Assembly: GCF_900182795.1 (NCBI RefSeq)
Contig: NZ_FXTX01000002.1
Location: forward strand, 62,001-126,000
Reading direction: 5' to 3'
From: Venenivibrio stagnispumantis
GTDB lineage: Bacteria > Aquificota > Aquificia > Aquificales > Hydrogenothermaceae
Length of the DNA stretch: 64,000 nt
Below the pieces are notes generated by a model. That model worked only from the letters and a program-made list of their open reading frames with translations. It ran no database searches and was not told the DNA's origin. Made by a program: the position numbers and the translations under genes. Positions 37,168 through 46,333 of the stretch are shown here, piece after piece. How positions within the stretch are numbered: position 1 is the stretch's first letter; each line of letters begins with the position of its first letter.

Positions 37168-38475
37168 TTAGTTTAATACACCTTCTAAACTGAATCTATT
37201 AACTTTTTCAATTTTTACATCAACTATCTCACCTAATAAATTATCCCTTCCGTAAAAATGGACAAGTTTATTTGTTCTTGTTCTTCCTACATACTGTCCA
37301 TCTTCTTTTTGTTCTTCTACAAGAACTTCTACAACTTTATTTTCATAAGCCAGATTTTTCTTAAATGTTATATCTTTTTGCATATTGATTAAATCATTTA
37401 ACCATTTTGATAATGTTTCAGGAGTTTCTGCCATAGGCATATCTGCTGCCGGTGTTCCAGGTCTTGGTGAGTATTTAAAAGCAAATACTTGGTCATATTC
37501 TACTTCTTTTAATACTTTTATTGTTTCAAGATAATCTTCATAAGTTTCCCCCGGAAAACCTACTATAATATCTGTAGATAAAGCTATATCCGGTATATAT
37601 TTTTTTAATAGTTCTATTTTATGAAGATACTCTTTTTGTGTATAACCTCTGTCCATTGCTTGAAGTATTTTGTCTGAACCGGCTTGAATTGGTAGATGTA
37701 GGGCTTCACAAACTTGGGGTATATCTGCCATTGCTTTTATTGTTTCTTCATCTAAATCCCTTGGATGCCCCGTTGTAAATCTTATTCTTTCTACTCCTTT
37801 TATATCCGCTACTGCATATAAAAGCTCATAAAATTTAACATCTCCTAAATCTTTTCCATAAGCGGTAACATTTTGACCAATAAGATGTATCTCTTTTACT
37901 CCATCTTCTACAAGGAATTGAATTTCTCTAAGAATATCTCCTATTCTTCTACTTCTTTCTTTTCCTCTTGTTGTTGGAACTATACAATATGTGCATTTTT
38001 TATCACATCCTCTTATTACAGTTACAAATGCAGTATATTTATTTTCCCTAACGGTAGGATATTGGTCTAATTCAAATTCTGAGCTATCTATCTCTTCAAG
38101 TATTTCTACTGCTTTATTTCCTTCTTTAGCTTCTTGTAGTAATTTTGGTAAGTGATGAATATTTGTTGTTCCAAATACCATATCTATAAATGGTGCTTTT
38201 TGTAAAATTTCATAACCGGCTCTTTGTGCCAAACATCCACAAACCCCAATTATTGCATTTGGGTTTTGTTTTTTTATTTTTTTAAATTCTCCAAGGGCTG
38301 ATAATACTTTTTGGTCTGGTTTTTCTCTTACAGAGCATGTATTTACTAATATTACATCTGCTTCTGTCCAGTCCTGTGCCAGCTCATAACCAAGGGTTTT
38401 TAATATTCCTGCCATTTTTTCGGAATCATTAACATTCATCTGACATCCAAATGTTCTTATATAAAATTTCAACAA
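37168..38475 (-). CDS. miaB: tRNA-2-methylthio-N6-dimethylallyladenosine synthase MiaB
   Basis: 435 residues: N-terminal MTTase domain with three cluster cysteines (RTFGCQMN, VNTCSVRE, GVCGCLAQR), radical-SAM core with GCDKKCTYCIVPTTRG, and C-terminal TRAM domain. Adds methylthio to i6A37 of tRNAs. The length and TRAM end fit MiaB rather than RimO. GTAGGAGG upstream of the ATG. Confidence 0.94.
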   Translation of the reverse strand: MLKFYIRTFGCQMNVNDSEKMAGILKTLGYELAQDWTEADVILVNTCSVREKPDQKVLSALGEFKKIKKQNPNAIIGVCGCLAQRAGYEILQKAPFIDMVFGTTNIHHLPKLLQEAKEGNKAVEILEEIDSSEFELDQYPTVRENKYTAFVTVIRGCDKKCTYCIVPTTRGKERSRRIGDILREIQFLVEDGVKEIHLIGQNVTAYGKDLGDVKFYELLYAVADIKGVERIRFTTGHPRDLDEETIKAMADIPQVCEALHLPIQAGSDKILQAMDRGYTQKEYLHKIELLKKYIPDIALSTDIIVGFPGETYEDYLETIKVLKEVEYDQVFAFKYSPRPGTPAADMPMAETPETLSKWLNDLINMQKDITFKKNLAYENKVVEVLVEEQKEDGQYVGRTRTNKLVHFYGRDNLLGEIVDVKIEKVNRFSLEGVLN

Positions 38476-38586
38476 TATTCCTCCTACCTTAAATTTTCCA
38501 ATTTTACATAATATGTAAATTTATTTGATTTTTCAAGAAGAAAGATATATTATAAGTTTAATATTTATTTTTGAGTGAAAAGAAAA

Positions 38587-38823
38587 ATGAGTAAAAAAAA
38601 TGAAATTTTAAATATTTTACAGAAAAATAAAGAGGAATTAAAAAAGTTTGGTGTTAAAAGAATTGGTATATTTGGCTCGGCAGTAAGAAATGAGTTAAAA
38701 AAAGATAGTGATATTGATTTTATTGTTGAGTTTGAAGAAAATAGAGGAGATATGAAAGATTTTATTGGTGTTATTGAATTTCTTGAAAATTTATTTAATA
38801 GAAATGTTGAGGTACTCTTATAG
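38587..38823 (+). CDS. MNT-type nucleotidyltransferase, C-terminally truncated
   Basis: About 78 residues (an in-frame GTG at 38575 could add four). The GSx10DxD nucleotidyltransferase motif is intact: GIFGSAVRNELKKDSDIDF. Proteins of this family are usually ~95-105 residues, continuing about 20 residues past the strand NVEVLL where this one stops. The stop is 14 bases before the inverted repeat bounding the tnpB element, so the 3' end was probably lost at that insertion. No HEPN partner follows. Likely a remnant of a MntA/HepT-type module. Confidence 0.65.
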   Translation: MSKKNEILNILQKNKEELKKFGVKRIGIFGSAVRNELKKDSDIDFIVEFEENRGDMKDFIGVIEFLENLFNRNVEVLL

Positions 38824-38836
38824 ATAGTAAAAGGTA

Positions 38837-38863
38837 ATCAAATATAATCAAAAGATTATAAAA
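38837..38863 (+). repeat. Right inverted repeat of the tnpB element
   Basis: ATCAAATATAATCAAAAGAT and following bases match the reverse complement of 40535-40561 at about 23 of 27 positions. It overlaps the last codons of tnpB and lies just beyond the truncated MNT gene. AT-rich, so part of the match may be chance. Confidence 0.5.
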
Positions 38864-40526
38864 AGTTATATCCTTCTACTATCTTGCAGAGTACCCGATT
38901 TTGCCTACTACCCGTTATTTGTAGCATTTCTACTACAAACTCACGGGATACTTGTAATAAATCTTTTATCTTTAACTTAATTGGTCTTGATAACTTGTCA
39001 ATTAATAGTTTAGTGTTATTTATTAGTGGCATAGCCACTTTTCTTAATATGTTATAACTTCCTACTGCATCTGCATTAAATATTTTGTTTGTAATATAAT
39101 CTTTAAATAATCCCCTTTTTATCCTTTTACCTTGATAAAGAGTATTTAATTGTTCCCTTAATTCTTTTTCCTTTTCTTTTAACTGATTTAATTCTTTTTC
39201 CGGTAAATTGGTATTATTTAGTTCTCTTTTTACCTTTAAATATTCTTCTCCAATTTCTAAAACTTCATTCAGATTAGCAAATGGTGATGTTTTGCTTGTA
39301 AATTCTTCTGATATTTCTTCTGTTTCTATTCCATATTCTTCAAGTTTATATTTTAGCATATCTATTATTTTTCTAAATGGTATGCTTACAAAATGTTGAT
39401 TTGTTTTATTCCCTAAATCTATTCCATCTTTACTATTCGTTGCTCCATTTCCTATTATTACTTTTTTGTGTCCTGTTTCATATAGATAATCTGCTATCTT
39501 TTTTGTTATTTGATGGAAAATATTATTTAAATATCTTTCTCTGAATGCTGATAGTTGTTTTTGTTTATTTATTAATTCTCCTTTCTTTTGTTTTAAACCA
39601 TCAGTATTTAAATCATCTTTTGATAATTTATTTATTTGATTTTGCAGTAAATCTATTTCTGATTGTATTTTTGCTTTTTCTTTGTTAAACCATTGATTGA
39701 ACGATTTTATTTCTTTACCACTGATTATTAGAGTTCTTAAACTTGGATTATTGCTAAATATTGTAATCAGATTATTTAATCCTAAATCTATTCCTGCAAT
39801 ATATTTTTGTTCTGCTTTTTCTATCTCAATTTTTTTTGTATAAACTACATCAATATAAGCATCAGTTCCTATGGTTTTTATTTTTATTGATTTTATCTTC
39901 TCTCCATCTATATATTCTGGTAATTTAACTTTTATATATCTTGAATTCTCATCATCAAATGTTAATCTAACTAATAAATATCTATCATCTATAATATCAA
40001 AACTATTAGCATTTAACTCAACGGTAAAAGATACAATATCCTTTAATTTCTTTGCTTTCGGTGGTTTTGGTTTTCCTCTGAATTTACTTGGATTTTTTGC
40101 ATATTTTTTTATAGATTTGAAATAACTATTATAATCTTTGATATATTGTCTTATTACTGATTGAACAGCATAAACATTTTTTACCTTTTCTTTTTGCTGT
40201 TTTAATTTAACTATAAAATCTTTTAATTCTTGATTTTTCTCAATATTTTGTAAAATACCATTATATTCTTTTAATTTTTCTTCTTTAGATTTTTTAATAT
40301 TACCATTTTCATCTTTTGTATCTCTTGGTCTATATGGTTTATCTGATAAAAGATTAAATAAATAACTTTCGTTTAAAATGATATATCCATAAGTTTTGTA
40401 ATAGATTTGGTTAAAGATAATAAGGAGATTCCTAAAATGTGCTAATTCATATTGAAGATTTAAAATTCTATCTTTTCTTTGTTTTCCACTTATCCTAATG
40501 CTTAATGCTCTTTTATAGGATTTCAT
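38856..40526 (-). CDS. tnpB: TnpB-family (IS200/IS605 OrfB) RNA-guided nuclease, solitary
   Basis: 556 residues, longer than typical TnpB (~400). RuvC-like residues are intact: D247 in AGIDLGLNNLIT, E407 in EISEEFTSKTSPF, and D486 in FNADAVGSYNILRK, so it may be active. The usual CxxC...CxxC zinc finger between the last two motifs is absent; instead ~60 residues of charged helix (~420-465) and GKRIKRGLFKD are present, as in one TnpB branch. No TnpA is near. CCGG occurs about once in the gene, far below the neighbours, consistent with foreign origin. An omega-RNA would be expected at its 3' end. Confidence 0.85.
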   Translation of the reverse strand: MKSYKRALSIRISGKQRKDRILNLQYELAHFRNLLIIFNQIYYKTYGYIILNESYLFNLLSDKPYRPRDTKDENGNIKKSKEEKLKEYNGILQNIEKNQELKDFIVKLKQQKEKVKNVYAVQSVIRQYIKDYNSYFKSIKKYAKNPSKFRGKPKPPKAKKLKDIVSFTVELNANSFDIIDDRYLLVRLTFDDENSRYIKVKLPEYIDGEKIKSIKIKTIGTDAYIDVVYTKKIEIEKAEQKYIAGIDLGLNNLITIFSNNPSLRTLIISGKEIKSFNQWFNKEKAKIQSEIDLLQNQINKLSKDDLNTDGLKQKKGELINKQKQLSAFRERYLNNIFHQITKKIADYLYETGHKKVIIGNGATNSKDGIDLGNKTNQHFVSIPFRKIIDMLKYKLEEYGIETEEISEEFTSKTSPFANLNEVLEIGEEYLKVKRELNNTNLPEKELNQLKEKEKELREQLNTLYQGKRIKRGLFKDYITNKIFNADAVGSYNILRKVAMPLINNTKLLIDKLSRPIKLKIKDLLQVSREFVVEMLQITGSRQNRVLCKIVEGYNFL

Positions 40527-40534
40527 ATATAATA

Positions 40535-40561
40535 TTATACAATCTTTTGTTATTATTTGAT
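40535..40561 (-). repeat. Left inverted repeat of the tnpB element
   Basis: Partner of 38837-38863, starting 9 bases upstream of the tnpB ATG. Together they bracket a unit of about 1.7 kb. Confidence 0.5.
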
Positions 40562-40568
40562 ATAATTT

Positions 40569-41630
40569 TTATAAAAATAAGGAACTATATTTAATTATTT
40601 TAGTAAAAAATGAGATGAAATCCTTGGAGATTTCTATTCTTGGAAGTTTGTGAAAATTTTGATTTTTTCTTATTATATCTTTTTCGGTAGTATATCCGGT
40701 AAGGTAAATTTCGGAAGATAGATTAATAAGAACATCATCATAATGTCCAAATGGATAAGATATATGATTTACCTTTTGCCCTATCATCTCTTCAAGTTCT
40801 CTTTTTGCTTCTATTAGCTCATTTTTTACCCGATTTATTCTTTCTTCTTCTGTTTCAAAATACAAAAATGAATTAAAATTTTTTTCAAGCTCTTTTCTTA
40901 AATTTTCTTTCCAATTTTTCTTATTGAAAAAAGATTTATCTAAATTTTTAATAAAATCCTTTATTTCTTTTTTCAAAAAGCCTCTTTTTACTGCAAGATT
41001 ATTTTTATCCGGAAAAATAGGATATCCAACTACCGGATATTCAAGAGATGAAAAATCATTTTTTTCTGAATAAGAATAAGGGGCACTCCAATGTCCATTT
41101 TTACCATCATAAAAATCTAAAATTTTATCTTCATAAAAAACCTTAGCATGAATTTTTGCATGACCTTCTATATTAAAAACATCTTTCATTTTATTTAGTT
41201 CTGCAACTGTAAGAAAATCATAACTTTTGCCTTTTTCAAGAAATTCTTTATGTGCTTCACCCATCCCAAGCGGTTGATATAACTGATTTTTACTTATTTT
41301 ATTGTTCCAATAATCTTCCAAGCTTGGTCTTACAAAATCTTCTTTTATTATCCTTGAAGTAATAGGAAAGATTGTTGCTTTTAAATTATACTTTTTTAGT
41401 ATAGGATATGCATATACAAAATTATCTACAAAACCATCATCAAATGATATAACTATGGAGTTCCTTTTTGGTTGTTTATTTGTTGTGAGATATTCATAAA
41501 CATCATCTAAGGTGATACAATCAAAATATTTTTTTATTATTTTCATCTCTATATCAAATGTAGATACTGCCTTAGAATGTCCCCATTTTGGAATTATTTT
41601 ATGATAAAAAATTACAAAAATATTAGGCAT
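40569..41630 (-). CDS. Polysaccharide deacetylase (CE4 fold)
   Basis: 353 residues. NodB-homology motif 1 is clear: NSIVISFDDGFVDNFVYAYP, with KYNLKATIFPITSRI after it and HISYPFGHYDD near residue 300. A ~150-residue insert separates these, including a long charged helical part. No signal peptide, so a cytosolic sugar-nucleotide or lipid-linked glycan, or unusual export, is possible. Members of this layout often sit in polysaccharide loci, but none is seen here. An AGAGGT SD precedes the ATG. Confidence 0.8.
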   Translation of the reverse strand: MPNIFVIFYHKIIPKWGHSKAVSTFDIEMKIIKKYFDCITLDDVYEYLTTNKQPKRNSIVISFDDGFVDNFVYAYPILKKYNLKATIFPITSRIIKEDFVRPSLEDYWNNKISKNQLYQPLGMGEAHKEFLEKGKSYDFLTVAELNKMKDVFNIEGHAKIHAKVFYEDKILDFYDGKNGHWSAPYSYSEKNDFSSLEYPVVGYPIFPDKNNLAVKRGFLKKEIKDFIKNLDKSFFNKKNWKENLRKELEKNFNSFLYFETEEERINRVKNELIEAKRELEEMIGQKVNHISYPFGHYDDVLINLSSEIYLTGYTTEKDIIRKNQNFHKLPRIEISKDFISFFTKIIKYSSLFL

Positions 41631-41709
41631 TAACTAAACCTCTTAAATGGATAATGAGATTGATATTATAGCATATTTAAAAAACTGAAAAATCAATGCT
41701 ATCTAATGA

Positions 41710-41725
41710 TATAATTATATACATG
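41710..41725 (+). promoter_or_regulatory. -10 box placing the murE transcript start at or next to its ATG
   Basis: TATAAT (41710-41715) ends 7 bases before the murE ATG (41723); no SD lies between. A 4-of-6 -35 match CTGAAA is at 41685-41690 (19-base spacer). Predicts a leaderless mRNA. Confidence 0.5.
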
Positions 41726-43198
41726 AAAATAGAAAAAATATTAAATTATGTAGAGCTTTTTTATAAAGGGAATGATAAAGAGATATTACATATTACCCAA
41801 AACTCAAAAGATATAAAAGAAAATACATTATTTATTGCCATAAAAGGAACTAAATTTGATGGGCATTCTTTTGTCCTTGATGCTATAAAAAATGGTGTAA
41901 TTGGAGTTGTTTTAGAAGATAGGCAGTTAGCCGATAAATTAAAAAAAGAGTTTAATGATATAAATATATTTTTATCTGATAACACAAAAAAAGCATTATC
42001 TTTTATTGCTTCTGAATTTTTTGAAAATCCTTCAAAAGATTTAAAAATAATCGGTATTACCGGAACAAATGGTAAAACTACAACTTCAAATTTACTTGCT
42101 ACATATTACGAACTACTTGGAGAAAAAGTAGGAATAATAGGAACTATAAATCATAGAGTTGGAAATGAGATACTATCAGAAGGTATGACAACGCCGGACC
42201 ATATAAAATGGCAACAATTGCTTAAAACAATGAAAGATAAAGGAGCCTCTGTTGTAGTTGCAGAAATATCTTCCCATGCATTAGACCAAGATAGAGTTTA
42301 TGCAACAAAGTTTCACGGAGCAATATTTACCAATCTAACCCAAGACCATCTTGATTATCATAAAGATATGGAAAATTATTTTTTGGCTAAAAGAAAATTA
42401 TTTGAAATGCTTGATAATAACCGGACTGCTTCCATTAATACAGATGATTTTTATGGAAAAAGAATTTACCAAGAATTTAAAGATAGATTAAATATAATCA
42501 GTTATGGAAAAGAAAATGCAGATTTTAAAATCGGTGATATAAAACAAGATTTAGAAGGGACAGAGTTTGAATTTATTTATAATGGAGAAAAAAGCATTGT
42601 AAAAACAAAATTAATCGGTGAATTTAATGTTTATAATCTTTCTGCTGTAATCTCATTTCTAATAAAAGAAGGAGTAGATAAAGATTTTTTAATAAAAAAT
42701 GCTGTTAAATTAAATCCGGTAAAAGGAAGATTTGAAATAGTTAAAGGTAAAGGATTTATAGCTGTTATAGATTATGCCCATACGCCGGATGGATTAGAGA
42801 ATTTGTTAAAAACAGTCAGAAAGCTAAAAAATATAAATAGGGTTATAACAATATTTGGAGCCGGTGGAGATAGGGATAAAACAAAGAGAGCACCTATGGG
42901 AGAGATTGCAGAAAGATATTCAGACATAATAATATTAACATCAGACAATCCAAGGTCAGAAAATCCTTTAGATATAATAGAAGATATAAAAAAAGGAATA
43001 AAATCAAAAAATATCATCATTCAGCCAGACAGAGAAAAAGCAATAAAAACCGGTATAGAGATGGCAAAAGAAGGAGATATTGTAGTTATAGCCGGTAAAG
43101 GACATGAAAATTATCAAATAATAGGAGATAATATTATATATTTTGATGATAAAGAGATAGCAGAAAAATATATAAGGAGCAGAGATGATAATAGATGA
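41723..43198 (+). CDS. murE: UDP-MurNAc-tripeptide synthetase MurE
   Basis: About 491 residues from ATG 41723 (longer in-frame start rejected: it lies upstream of the -10 box). ATP loop GITGTNGKTTTSNL, substrate motif GTINHRVGNEILSEGMTTPD, carbamylated Lys region AKRKLF, and the DNPRSENPLDI motif whose Arg/Asn selects meso-diaminopimelate. Cytosolic peptidoglycan precursor step. Overlaps the next gene by 14 bases. Confidence 0.93.
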   Translation: MKIEKILNYVELFYKGNDKEILHITQNSKDIKENTLFIAIKGTKFDGHSFVLDAIKNGVIGVVLEDRQLADKLKKEFNDINIFLSDNTKKALSFIASEFFENPSKDLKIIGITGTNGKTTTSNLLATYYELLGEKVGIIGTINHRVGNEILSEGMTTPDHIKWQQLLKTMKDKGASVVVAEISSHALDQDRVYATKFHGAIFTNLTQDHLDYHKDMENYFLAKRKLFEMLDNNRTASINTDDFYGKRIYQEFKDRLNIISYGKENADFKIGDIKQDLEGTEFEFIYNGEKSIVKTKLIGEFNVYNLSAVISFLIKEGVDKDFLIKNAVKLNPVKGRFEIVKGKGFIAVIDYAHTPDGLENLLKTVRKLKNINRVITIFGAGGDRDKTKRAPMGEIAERYSDIIILTSDNPRSENPLDIIEDIKKGIKSKNIIIQPDREKAIKTGIEMAKEGDIVVIAGKGHENYQIIGDNIIYFDDKEIAEKYIRSRDDNR

Positions 43199-43793
43199 AA
43201 AAATAAAAGAGCAGTTAAAAAATGAGTTTTTACAGCTTAAAGAACCGGTTAATTTAGTTTTAAAATCAGATAATAGCCAAAACTCATTAAAGATAGAAAA
43301 ATTACTTGAAGAGATAGCTTCTTTATCCGAAAAAATAACTTTTTTGAAAGAAGATTTTGACACAAAATATTCACCATGTATAGCAATAAACTGGCCTGAG
43401 AAAGAAACAGGAATAAGATTTGCAGGTATTCCAGTAGGAGGAGAATTTAAAACATTTATAGATAGTATTATTATGGTTTCAAGGAATGAGTATGATATAT
43501 CAGAAAGGATTTTAGAGTTTTTGGAAGAGATAGATAAACCGGTAGATATAAAAATATTTATTACAAATAGTTGTGGTTGGTGTCCGCCGGCAGTTAAAAA
43601 AGCATACAGCTTTGCCCTTGCTAATGATTTTATAAAAGCAACTGCCATAGATTGTTATCTTTTTCAGGAAGAAGCATTAAAATACAATGTTTCAGCAGTT
43701 CCCAAAATAGTTATAAATGATAAAGTTGAATTTGTAGGAGCAAGAGAAGATAATGAATTCCTTGGTTATATAATTTCTGCTATTGAGAGGTAA
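43185..43793 (+). CDS. Protein disulfide oxidoreductase-like protein (two thioredoxin folds, one CxxC)
   Basis: 202 residues. Two tandem thioredoxin-like units as in thermophile PDO: the second has C130-C133 in NSCGWCPPAVKKA and cis-Pro AVPKIVIND. The first unit keeps FAGIPVGGEF but has no CxxC (only Cys65 in KYSPCIA). PDOs handle cytosolic disulfides, which are abundant in hyperthermophiles; only the C-terminal site can be redox-active here. Located between murE and dxr in a tight operon. Confidence 0.82.
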   Translation: MIIDEKIKEQLKNEFLQLKEPVNLVLKSDNSQNSLKIEKLLEEIASLSEKITFLKEDFDTKYSPCIAINWPEKETGIRFAGIPVGGEFKTFIDSIIMVSRNEYDISERILEFLEEIDKPVDIKIFITNSCGWCPPAVKKAYSFALANDFIKATAIDCYLFQEEALKYNVSAVPKIVINDKVEFVGAREDNEFLGYIISAIER

Positions 43794-43795
43794 TA

Positions 43796-44920
43796 TTGAA
43801 AACAATAGCAATACTTGGTTCAACCGGTTCAGTAGGTTCCCAAACGGTAGATATAGCATTAAAATATAAAGATAAGATAAAAGTTAAAGCTATTTCAGCC
43901 TCCAAAATCTCCGAAAAATTGATTAAACAAATAGAAATTCTAAAACCTGAATATGTTTATATAGAAAATCCAAACCAAAAATTAAACAATGTAAAATTAT
44001 TAACCGGTGAAGATGGCTTAAAAAAGCTTTGTGATTTAGAGATTGATTTATATATAAATGCAGTATCCGGTATAAACGGAATAAAGCCAACATATTATTT
44101 ATTAAACAACGGAAAAAATCTTGCAACTGCAAATAAAGAAGCAATTATCTGCCTTGGAGAGATATTAAAAGAAAAATATAAATATATATTTCCTATAGAT
44201 AGCGAGCATTCTGCTATTTTTCAGGTATTAAAAACTGGAAAGAAAGAAGATATAAAAAGAATAATTCTAACAGCATCAGGCGGACCTTTTTTATACAAAG
44301 ATATAAAAGAGTTTGAAAATATAACAATACAAGAAGCCCTTTCCCATCCAAAATGGAAAATGGGAAACAAAATAACAATAGATAGTGCAACCCTTATGAA
44401 TAAAGGCTTAGAAGTAATAGAAGCCCATTATTTATTTGATATTCCTTATAAAAAGATAGATGTAGTTATTCATCCGGATAGTATTATCCATGGAATGGTT
44501 GAATTTATAGATGGGACAGTAATAGCAAATTTATCTGTGCCTGATATGAGAATACCTATATCTTATGCAATATCTTATCCTGAGAGATGGATAATAGATA
44601 ATAATTATTTAGATTTTTCAAAAATTGGAAATTTAAAATTTTTAAATCCTGATAAAGAAAAATTTCCTTTACTTGATATTGCTATACAAGCAGGTAAAAA
44701 AGGCTCATTTTATCCAATCGTTTTAACAGTTGCAGATGAAATAGCTGTTAGCTGGTTTTTGGAAGGAAAAATAAAATTTATAGATATTCCTGAAATCATT
44801 CAGAAAACTATTGAAAAATCAAATTTTAAAACTCCTGAAAATCTTGATGATATATTAAATATAATTGATGAAACAAAGAAATATATGGATAATTTATTAA
44901 TTTCTATCATACAAAATTGA
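43796..44920 (+). CDS. dxr: 1-deoxy-D-xylulose 5-phosphate reductoisomerase
   Basis: 374 residues from a TTG start 2 bases after the previous stop. NADPH motif IAILGSTGSVGSQTVDIA, TANKEAIICLGE, IDSEHSAIFQ, LTASGGPF and HPKWKMGNKITIDSATLMNKG are diagnostic. First committed step of the MEP isoprenoid pathway. Adjacent to rseP, as in many bacteria. Confidence 0.95.
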   Translation: MKTIAILGSTGSVGSQTVDIALKYKDKIKVKAISASKISEKLIKQIEILKPEYVYIENPNQKLNNVKLLTGEDGLKKLCDLEIDLYINAVSGINGIKPTYYLLNNGKNLATANKEAIICLGEILKEKYKYIFPIDSEHSAIFQVLKTGKKEDIKRIILTASGGPFLYKDIKEFENITIQEALSHPKWKMGNKITIDSATLMNKGLEVIEAHYLFDIPYKKIDVVIHPDSIIHGMVEFIDGTVIANLSVPDMRIPISYAISYPERWIIDNNYLDFSKIGNLKFLNPDKEKFPLLDIAIQAGKKGSFYPIVLTVADEIAVSWFLEGKIKFIDIPEIIQKTIEKSNFKTPENLDDILNIIDETKKYMDNLLISIIQN

Positions 44921-44969
44921 TTATGGATGTGTTATCTTAATTAGTTAATTTTTAAAGGAGGAAGAAAAG

Positions 44970-46292
44970 TTGCTTAGTTTAGTTGCATTTTTAATAATGA
45001 TAGGATTACTTATCACGATACACGAACTTGGACATTTTTTATTTGCAAGAATGTTTGGTGTTAAAGTTGAAACATTTTCCATAGGATTTGGCCCACCATT
45101 AATTAGATGGAGAGGAAAAGAAACAGAATATCAGATTGCAGCCATTCCACTTGGTGGATATGTAAAAATGTATGGTGAAGATTCTATGACAGAGCCGGTT
45201 CAGGGAAAAGTTAATAAAGAAGCTTATAACGACCCCCGTTCTTTCCATTCTAAACCAAGATGGCAAAAAATGTTAATAGCATTTGCAGGACCTTTATTTA
45301 ATATTATTCTTGCTATTATACTTTTTATAGTTGTTTATACAACCGGCATTACAGAACCGGCTTATCTAACACAGCCGGTAAAAGTAGGATATGTAGAAAA
45401 AGGAAGTTATGCAGAAAAAGCAGGCATTCAAGTTGGAGACCAGATTATTAAAGTAAATGGAAAAGAGATTAAAAATTGGAAAGAATTTACCGTAGAAGTT
45501 GGGATGAAAGCCGGAAAAACTGTTAATTTTGAAATACTCAGAGGCTCGGAAAAAATTATAATTCCTGTATCTGTTCCGGAAGATATAACAAAAGAAAACA
45601 TAGGAATATCTCCTATTATAAAGCCGATAGTTGGAGCAGTTATGAAAAACTCTCCAGCAGAAAAAGCCGGACTTAAAGAAAAAGATATAATTCTTGCAGT
45701 CAATGGAAAACCTATAAATACATGGTTTGAGTTTGTAGATTATATGCTTTCTTTAAAAGAAAATAAACCACTAAATTTACTTATTAAAAGAGATAACCAG
45801 ATTATAACAGTTAATTTAACTCCGGAATACAATGAAACAGTTAAAAGATATACCATAGGAATATCTCCACTTTTTGAAACAAAGATTATAAAATATCCAT
45901 TTGTGGAAGCTATAAATAAAGCATTTGAAAAAACAAAAGAGTTAACAGTTGCAATATATAAAGTGGTTGTCGGATTATTTACAGGAGAAGTTTCTTTTAA
46001 AACCCTTGGAGGCCCCATTGCAATAGCCCAATTCTCCGGTCAAGCATTGGAAACAGGTATAACAACTTATCTATTTACCATAGCATTTATATCTCTACAA
46101 CTTGGGTATCTAAATTTATTACCGATACCTGTATTAGATGGAGGTTTAATATTTATCCTTTTAATAGAAAGTATTATCAGAAGACCTTTACCTGAAAAAG
46201 CAAAAGAATATCTTGCTTATGTAGGATTTGCATTGCTTGGAACACTTATGATATTCGTCATTTTCAATGATATATTAAAGGTATTAAGATAA
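44970..46292 (+). CDS. rseP: Site-2 intramembrane metalloprotease RseP, two PDZ domains
   Basis: 440 residues from TTG 44970 with AAAGGAGG upstream. Zinc motif HELGH at 18-22 in the first helix, second metal region NLLPIPVLDGG near residue 385. Two PDZ domains lie between (KAGIQVGDQIIKVNGKEI and KAGLKEKDIILAVNGKPI). Cleaves anti-sigma factors or signal-peptide remnants in the membrane. Confidence 0.94.
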   Translation: MLSLVAFLIMIGLLITIHELGHFLFARMFGVKVETFSIGFGPPLIRWRGKETEYQIAAIPLGGYVKMYGEDSMTEPVQGKVNKEAYNDPRSFHSKPRWQKMLIAFAGPLFNIILAIILFIVVYTTGITEPAYLTQPVKVGYVEKGSYAEKAGIQVGDQIIKVNGKEIKNWKEFTVEVGMKAGKTVNFEILRGSEKIIIPVSVPEDITKENIGISPIIKPIVGAVMKNSPAEKAGLKEKDIILAVNGKPINTWFEFVDYMLSLKENKPLNLLIKRDNQIITVNLTPEYNETVKRYTIGISPLFETKIIKYPFVEAINKAFEKTKELTVAIYKVVVGLFTGEVSFKTLGGPIAIAQFSGQALETGITTYLFTIAFISLQLGYLNLLPIPVLDGGLIFILLIESIIRRPLPEKAKEYLAYVGFALLGTLMIFVIFNDILKVLR

Positions 46293-46333
46293 TTTATATA
46301 ATTTTTATATTTTCTATATATGAGGTATATTAA

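Noticed and set aside
38503-38519. Palindrome TTTACAT-AAT-ATGTAAA upstream of miaB
   Set aside because: Seven-base AT-rich arms between divergent genes are too easily due to chance in this sequence to call an operator.
38587-40526. Defence island made of MNT and TnpB
   Set aside because: The MNT gene is truncated and lacks a HEPN toxin; simple insertion explains the neighbours.
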